A DNA stretch of 64,000 nucleotides from Nocardioides terrigena. GTDB lineage: Bacteria; Actinomycetota; Actinomycetes; Propionibacteriales; Nocardioidaceae. Location: assembly GCF_003047265.1 (NCBI RefSeq), contig NZ_PZYY01000001.1, positions 496,001 to 560,000 on the forward strand, given 5' to 3'. The number at the start of each line of letters is the position of its first letter. Position 1 is the first letter of the stretch. Both the position numbers and the translations under genes were made by a program. The notes below the pieces were generated by a model that did no database searches, was not told the DNA's origin, and saw nothing but the letters and a program-made list of their open reading frames with translations. Below, in pieces: positions 58,996 through 64,000 of the stretch.

Positions 58996-61769
58996 ATGTG
59001 GCCCATCAGGAGACGAACAAGCTGGCAGACCACGAGGTGGTCCAGATGCTGCTCATCCGGCTGGACAAGAAGTTCCCGACACCTCCTGTGCCTGTATTGG
59101 CCATTGATGAGGAGGTGTCGTTCTTCAAGTCAGTGGGCCTCTACGACGATCTGAGTAACGCCGACTGGATCGTCATCGGAAAGATCGTGAAGTCTCGCGT
59201 CAAGATCACTATGGACGAGGGTACTACTCTGGTTGCACCCACGTACGTGGACTGGTTGGCGGAGCGACACGACGGCATCAGCTGGCAGCGCTGGGTCGCG
59301 TACAAGCAGTTGCTCTTCAGTAAGGGATTCTCTCCGAGCGTTGTAGGCAGCCTCGACCAAGCCACCAGCGAGGTGCTCAACTGCCTCGGGGATCCCACCC
59401 GTGAGGGGAGCTGGAAGCGGCGCGGACTGGTCATCGGAGATGTTCAGTCGGGGAAGACTGCCACCTACCTTGGGGTTGTCAATCGCGCAGCGGACGCCGG
59501 ATACAAGTTGATCATCCTGCTCGCGGGTGGGACCGAAGCACTTCGCAAGCAGACCCAGTTCCGCGTCGACGAGGGGCTGCTGGGCCGCGACACATCACGC
59601 GAGTCGGCAAGCTTTGGAGTGGGGAAGTGGCACGTCGCTGGGTTCGTTGGCGCGCAAGCCATGACCACCCAGGCAACCGACTTCCGGAAGACCTCGAAGC
59701 AGGCGACGAGCATCTTGGTGGACCCCAATTCTCCGACCCCGCTCGTCTTCGTCATCAAGAAGAACAAGACGGCCCTGGAGAATGTTCGCGACTGGGTGGC
59801 GGCGCAACGGAACGGATCCGCGCAACTCGACGTTCCAATGCTCGTCATTGACGACGAGTCCGACTATGCGTCGGTCAACACCAAGGACCAAGACTCGCCC
59901 ACGGTCATCAACGCACTGATCCGTGAAGTGCTGGGCCTAGCAACGAGAACGTCGTACCTCGCTTTCACGGCGACACCGTTTGCGAATGTGTTCATCGACC
60001 ACGAGACGGAGGACGAGACGCTGGGGGACGATCTCTTCCCGCAGGACTACATCAGGACTTTGGAGGCGCCCACGAACTACGTCGGCAGTGCGGCGTACTT
60101 CGGGACCGAGGACGTCATTGACTCCGATCGCCTGGTTGACCTGACCGACGCTGACGAGCACTTCCCCTACAGGCACAAGTCCCACCTACACGTTGCGGCT
60201 CTTCCCGCCTCGCTGCATGAGGCCCTCCGTACCTTCGTCGTGGCTTCTGCGATTCGTGAACAACGGGGGGACAGCAGCCCGCGCGCCATGCTGGTCAATG
60301 TCTCTCGATTCAAGAGCGTGCAGGCCCAGGTGCACGGACTCATAGAAGTCGAGTTCGAGCGGATCAGGAACGCAGTCGAGTTGCATGCAGTGGGTTCAGC
60401 AGGCGGATTGGAACATAACGAGCTGGCCCGACTGCGTGAGACGTACGGCGTGCAGTACGGCGGGACGGCTGCCGACTGGGATTCCCTGTCCCGTTTCCTG
60501 AAGGCTGCCGTCAACGGCGTGGGAGTGAAGCTCATCAACTCCGACCGGGTGCGGAACGCTGCCGACCTGACAGAGGTCGAAACAGATCGGATGATCGCGG
60601 TGGGCGGCGACGTCCTGAGCCGTGGTCTGACCCTCGAGGGCCTAACCGTCAGCTACTTCCACCGCCTCGTGGGAGCCTCGGACACCCTGCTTCAGATGGC
60701 TCGCTGGTTTGGATACCGACCCAACTACGACGATGTCTGTCGGGTCTGGATTCCTGAGGAAGTGGCCCATCAATTCCGATACGTGGCCGGGATCGTGGAC
60801 GACCTGCGAGCTCAGCTAAGAGCCATGAAGAAGCAGGGACTGACTCCCAAGGACTTCGGGCTTCGCGTGCGCATGCATCCCGAGTCGTTGCTGATTACTG
60901 CGCGGAACAAGATGAAGGCCGCGGAGGTGAAGGCTTGGACCGTGAACGTTGCCGGTGCGAAGAACCTTGAGACAGTCAGGTTGAGCAGCGCCATCCCCGT
61001 CATTGCGGACAATCACGAAGCCGTCAGTCGAATGGTCGCGGCCGTCGAGTTCGAGCATCCCGGTGCAACGTGGGATGACGGGACAGGCACTGTGCGAGCG
61101 ATCCACGACGTGGATCGTGAAATCGTGGCGCGTTTCCTTGACGAGTACGTGGCCTTTGTCGGGGATCCGTTCTTCGCCGACTCCGCGTTGGCCTCGTTCG
61201 TCCGCACCACGAAGACCGAGCGATTCAAGCGCTGGACAGTGGGATTCATCCCGGGCAAGGGCAGCGCCGTCACGCTGTCGGACCGCCTCACATTGCAACG
61301 TCCGACGAGGGCGGTCGCCTCATCGGCCGCGGTTCGAGTCAGTGGGGTCGATGTGATCCCTCTGCGCGTCTCGGGAAGCAGCTCCAGATTGGCGGGTAGC
61401 ACGGATGTTGCCAGGGCCGGGGAAGCCGTGGATCACCGCCTCACGGAGCCCGAGGTCTACTCCTCGTTGAGCAAACCGGTTCTGCTCATCTATCTGGTCG
61501 AGCCGAGCCTGAAGGCGACGCCCGACAAGAAGTCGGGCCCGGCAACGAACCATGATGCGACCGGCGCTGAACTGCTGAAAGCCATTAGGGAGTCCGGCAT
61601 CGACCACCTCGTCGGAGTCAAGGTCGGCATTCCAGGGGCTGCGGACGAGAAGGGTGCCGAGATCAAGTACATGCTGAACTCAGTCGCGCTCGGGGCTTGG
61701 CAAGGAGCTGCATTCGAAGAACACGCGGGTGACGAGCTCTTGGACGTGGACGGGGTGGACGATGAGTGA
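58992..61769 (+). CDS. Z1-domain (superfamily 2 helicase-like) protein
   Basis: 925 residues. Walker A is GDVQSGKT at residues 149-156, the DExD-type Walker B is LVIDDESD at 284-291, motif III reads AFTATPFANVF near 324-334, and the late helicase motifs appear as GGDVLSRGLTLEGL and MARWFGYR. The Z1 domain is a helicase-type ATPase module known from restriction-like systems with MutL-type ATPases. It likely translocates on or remodels DNA for the adjacent nuclease. It overlaps both neighbours (ATGA with the GHKL gene, 8 bp with the next). Confidence 0.88.
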   Translation: MNVAHQETNKLADHEVVQMLLIRLDKKFPTPPVPVLAIDEEVSFFKSVGLYDDLSNADWIVIGKIVKSRVKITMDEGTTLVAPTYVDWLAERHDGISWQRWVAYKQLLFSKGFSPSVVGSLDQATSEVLNCLGDPTREGSWKRRGLVIGDVQSGKTATYLGVVNRAADAGYKLIILLAGGTEALRKQTQFRVDEGLLGRDTSRESASFGVGKWHVAGFVGAQAMTTQATDFRKTSKQATSILVDPNSPTPLVFVIKKNKTALENVRDWVAAQRNGSAQLDVPMLVIDDESDYASVNTKDQDSPTVINALIREVLGLATRTSYLAFTATPFANVFIDHETEDETLGDDLFPQDYIRTLEAPTNYVGSAAYFGTEDVIDSDRLVDLTDADEHFPYRHKSHLHVAALPASLHEALRTFVVASAIREQRGDSSPRAMLVNVSRFKSVQAQVHGLIEVEFERIRNAVELHAVGSAGGLEHNELARLRETYGVQYGGTAADWDSLSRFLKAAVNGVGVKLINSDRVRNAADLTEVETDRMIAVGGDVLSRGLTLEGLTVSYFHRLVGASDTLLQMARWFGYRPNYDDVCRVWIPEEVAHQFRYVAGIVDDLRAQLRAMKKQGLTPKDFGLRVRMHPESLLITARNKMKAAEVKAWTVNVAGAKNLETVRLSSAIPVIADNHEAVSRMVAAVEFEHPGATWDDGTGTVRAIHDVDREIVARFLDEYVAFVGDPFFADSALASFVRTTKTERFKRWTVGFIPGKGSAVTLSDRLTLQRPTRAVASSAAVRVSGVDVIPLRVSGSSSRLAGSTDVARAGEAVDHRLTEPEVYSSLSKPVLLIYLVEPSLKATPDKKSGPATNHDATGAELLKAIRESGIDHLVGVKVGIPGAADEKGAEIKYMLNSVALGAWQGAAFEEHAGDELLDVDGVDDE

Positions 61770-62709
61770 GACTGGCTTCGAGAATAAGTGGCGCACGGAC
61801 TTGGCATTCGGAAGTGTCGGCGTCCAACTGGCAGAAGTGGAACATCCGCTTGAGATTTATGTGGGCGCAAGTGACTTAGGGCGTCCACGAGTCCAGGTTC
61901 GAAGTGCCGCACGGCCGGCGCTCCCTGAGTTGGCGGATGTCGTTGTAGTTGACCGAGCGCAGCACGGTCCTGCTTGGGTACTCACCTTGACTCTTCAGGA
62001 TGCTCAGTTCCTTGAGGTCTTCATCCGCCTTGCGGTCGACGTCGTGGACCGCACCAGGGGAGCTGGGTCGGAGGACGACGCACTTCGCCTCATGTCGGCG
62101 GTATTTGCTCAGTGGCGGCGTCTACTCACCCCAACTCCTTTGCATCGGTTGGGAATCGAGGCGCTTCGAGGACTTGTGGGTGAGATCTGGTTCCTGTGCC
62201 GGCGAGCGTCTGCATCACACGCGTTCGGTGACGCGCTGGCTGGCTGGCTCGGGCCGCTTGGGTCACCCCAGGACTTCTACTACGCGTCTTCTGGGCTGCA
62301 CGAAATCAAGGCTGTCGGCCCGACTGCTCGAACCGTGAAGATCTCGAGCGCTGAACAACTCGATGCGGAGGAGATGGAACTCATCGTTCTCATGGCTCCC
62401 CAAGTTCCCCAGGCCGAGGGTGATGCGATCAATCTTCTTCTCCTGGTCGAAGAAGCCGTCGGCCGGTTGGACGACAGCGGTGTGGGCCGAGGTGAGCTCG
62501 ATGCCCGGCTGAAGCGACTCGGCGTGGATCTCACAGATGACTACTACGGCGAGACATGGTTCAAGGTGCAATCCGTATCCACGTACAAGGTGACAACGGA
62601 GTTCCCCGCGATCCGAGCGCAGGAACTGGTGCTGGGTGTGGAAGCTGTCAGGTACGAGCTGGTGCTGTCTGCGCTCGAACCGTTCAAAACCGCATACGAG
62701 AAGGTGTAG
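61762..62709 (+). CDS. PD-(D/E)XK motif protein (DUF4420-like nuclease)
   Basis: 315 residues. The likely nuclease core is in the middle: GLVGEIWFLCRR (conserved Glu), PQDFYYASSG and LHEIKAVGPT, in which Asp, Glu and Lys fit the PD-(D/E)XK pattern, followed by VKISSAEQL. This looks like the DUF4420 family found beside Z1 helicases. It is the probable DNA-cutting subunit. It overlaps the Z1 stop by 8 bp, so it is translated with it. Substrate preference (unmodified DNA) is inferred from the system. Confidence 0.8.
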   Translation: MSETGFENKWRTDLAFGSVGVQLAEVEHPLEIYVGASDLGRPRVQVRSAARPALPELADVVVVDRAQHGPAWVLTLTLQDAQFLEVFIRLAVDVVDRTRGAGSEDDALRLMSAVFAQWRRLLTPTPLHRLGIEALRGLVGEIWFLCRRASASHAFGDALAGWLGPLGSPQDFYYASSGLHEIKAVGPTARTVKISSAEQLDAEEMELIVLMAPQVPQAEGDAINLLLLVEEAVGRLDDSGVGRGELDARLKRLGVDLTDDYYGETWFKVQSVSTYKVTTEFPAIRAQELVLGVEAVRYELVLSALEPFKTAYEKV

Positions 62710-62717
62710 GGATTCGG

Positions 62718-64000
62718 GTGCAACTCGAGGAGTTCCGACGAGACCTGCTGAACCGAGCAAGCGCACGAGCGGCGGTTGAGCAGACCTTCAGCAAGGAGGC
62801 CTTTCTTGGCGAGGTCGCTGAACGCTTGGCCGGCGCGGAGGAGATCGAGAACCTGCAGGTTCTCGACTTCGAGGGAATTGGCAACGCTCGCCGCAAGCTG
62901 GCTGTCCACGGCTTCGACCTCGACGACAGCGACAACTCGGTGGCGCTTGCGGTGGCGTTGTACGACGGCGGCGAAGACATGACCTCGCTAACGACCACTG
63001 ACGTCAGCAGCCGCTTCAGGGCGTTGCAGTTCTTCCTAGAGGAGGCAATCAGCGGAGCGTTCCGAGAGGGGCGGGAGGAGAGCACCGCTGAATTCCAGCT
63101 AGCCGAGGATCTTCGCCGTCGGGGACGGAATGTCAGCCGCTACCGCCTTTACCTTTTGACCGACGGAAGCCTCAGCGCCACGACGAAGGCGTTGGAGTCA
63201 ACGGTGGTCGGTGGGATTCCCGTTGACTTTCACACGTGGGACGCTCGGCGGCTGCATCAGGTCGAGCAGTCCCTGACGGGCCGCGAGTCGCTGGTTGTCG
63301 ACCTCACCGAATGGCAGCCCGATGGGTTGGCCGCTCTCGAGGTCGTCGACTCTGCGAGCAGGCTCACCACCTACCTGGCGGCTGTGCCGGCCAACATGCT
63401 TGCGGACTTGTACGGAAGGCACGGGAGCCGTCTGTTGGAGGGGAACGTCCGTTCGTACCTCAGTAATCGGGGGAAGGTGAACAAGGGGATTCGGTCGACG
63501 GTCGCCGCCTCACCGGCCAACTTCTTGGCCTACAACAATGGCATCACGGCGACCGCAACGGCGGTCTCGACTACGGGTGCGGGGATCGCTGCCATCACCG
63601 ATCTGCAGATCGTCAATGGCGGCCAGACGACCGCGTCGCTGTTCTACGTGAAGCGTGAGAACAAGGGATCCTCCTTGGAGGACGTTTACGTCCAGATGAA
63701 ACTCGTTGTCGTCGAGCCTCAGGTGGCCACCGAGATGATTCCGCTCATCTCTAGGTATGCCAACAGCCAGAACCGGGTCAGCGAGGCCGACTTCTTCTCG
63801 AACAGCCCGTTCCACGTGAGGCTTGCTGAACTCTCTCAGCGCGTACTGGTTCCCGCTCAGCCGGGGGTCAACTTCCAGACCAAGTGGTTCTACGAGCGGA
63901 CACGTGGTTCCTATCAGAACGAAAAGAGCAAGCGCACCACAGCGGAACAGCGCAAGTTCGAAGCGGAGTACCCAAAGGCGCAGATGATCGACAAGACCGC
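62718..64000 (+). CDS. AIPR family (abortive-infection phage-resistance) protein, cut by the window edge
   Basis: The frame opens with GTG at 62718, 8 bp after the nuclease stop, and runs beyond the end of the window (about 427 codons visible). The AIPR hallmarks are a middle segment NFLAYNNGITATATAV, LQIVNGGQTTASLFYVKREN and YANSQNRVSEADFFSNSPFH. AIPR proteins are linked to abortive infection and often adjoin restriction systems. The effector mechanism is unknown. It probably closes the operon begun by dcm. Confidence 0.85.
   Translation, partial: MQLEEFRRDLLNRASARAAVEQTFSKEAFLGEVAERLAGAEEIENLQVLDFEGIGNARRKLAVHGFDLDDSDNSVALAVALYDGGEDMTSLTTTDVSSRFRALQFFLEEAISGAFREGREESTAEFQLAEDLRRRGRNVSRYRLYLLTDGSLSATTKALESTVVGGIPVDFHTWDARRLHQVEQSLTGRESLVVDLTEWQPDGLAALEVVDSASRLTTYLAAVPANMLADLYGRHGSRLLEGNVRSYLSNRGKVNKGIRSTVAASPANFLAYNNGITATATAVSTTGAGIAAITDLQIVNGGQTTASLFYVKRENKGSSLEDVYVQMKLVVVEPQVATEMIPLISRYANSQNRVSEADFFSNSPFHVRLAELSQRVLVPAQPGVNFQTKWFYERTRGSYQNEKSKRTTAEQRKFEAEYPKAQMIDKT

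Overview
The window is a stretch of chromosome from a very GC-rich actinobacterium. The codon usage, many GTG and TTG starts, frequent gene overlaps and the gene order miaB-miaA-dapF-hflX-dinG-lexA-LysM-nrdR-nrdJ all point to a Nocardioides-like member of the Propionibacteriales. That assignment comes from gene content, because no rRNA or tRNA gene is present.

Layout. 1-3093 (minus) is a glutamate-type amino-acid ABC transporter cut by the left edge (gluABCD). 3241-16705 is a catabolic locus. A branched-chain-type ABC transporter (livKHMGF), a Gfo/Idh oxidoreductase, a DUF993 aldolase-like protein, a TIM-barrel isomerase and two secreted proteins run leftward. A LacI regulator and a glycerate kinase run rightward from the same control region, which holds two adjacent LacI-type operators. 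17085-22885 holds a secreted repeat protein, a 2H phosphoesterase, miaB, a DUF559-type nuclease gene bracketed by two matching hairpins, and small regulatory or housekeeping genes. 22959-31738 holds miaA, gamma-glutamyltransferase, an AraC/DinB regulator, dapF, a strictly periodic array of eight 43-bp palindromic units, an SDR, a NYN-domain protein and a secreted thrombospondin-type-3 protein. 31746-37212 holds mntH, tatABC, a likely Tat-exported ferritin-like protein with a tiny membrane partner, and a divergent oxidoreductase/TetR pair. 37256-47028 holds hflX, a ROK regulator, a fused secDF, dinG, a PAP2 phosphatase and the divergent lexA/LysM SOS pair with several SOS boxes. 47364-51068 is an accessory block of secreted and membrane proteins plus dps. 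51277-55019 is the nrdR-nrdJ ribonucleotide reductase unit with two NrdR boxes 31 bp apart.

From about 55.1 kb the base composition drops visibly and a defence island begins. It holds a small winged-helix protein, Vsr endonuclease, a C5-cytosine methyltransferase, a GHKL (MutL/MORC-like) ATPase, a Z1-domain helicase, a PD-(D/E)XK nuclease and an AIPR-family protein cut by the right edge. The five rightward genes from the methyltransferase on are overlapping or tightly spaced and look like one restriction or abortive-infection system.

The strongest items for follow-up are this multi-gene defence system, the exact 43-bp palindrome array between dapF and the SDR gene, the paired hairpins around the DUF559 gene, the palindromic repeat that appears to form the C-terminal tail of NrdR, and the DUF993 catabolic operon, whose substrate is unknown.
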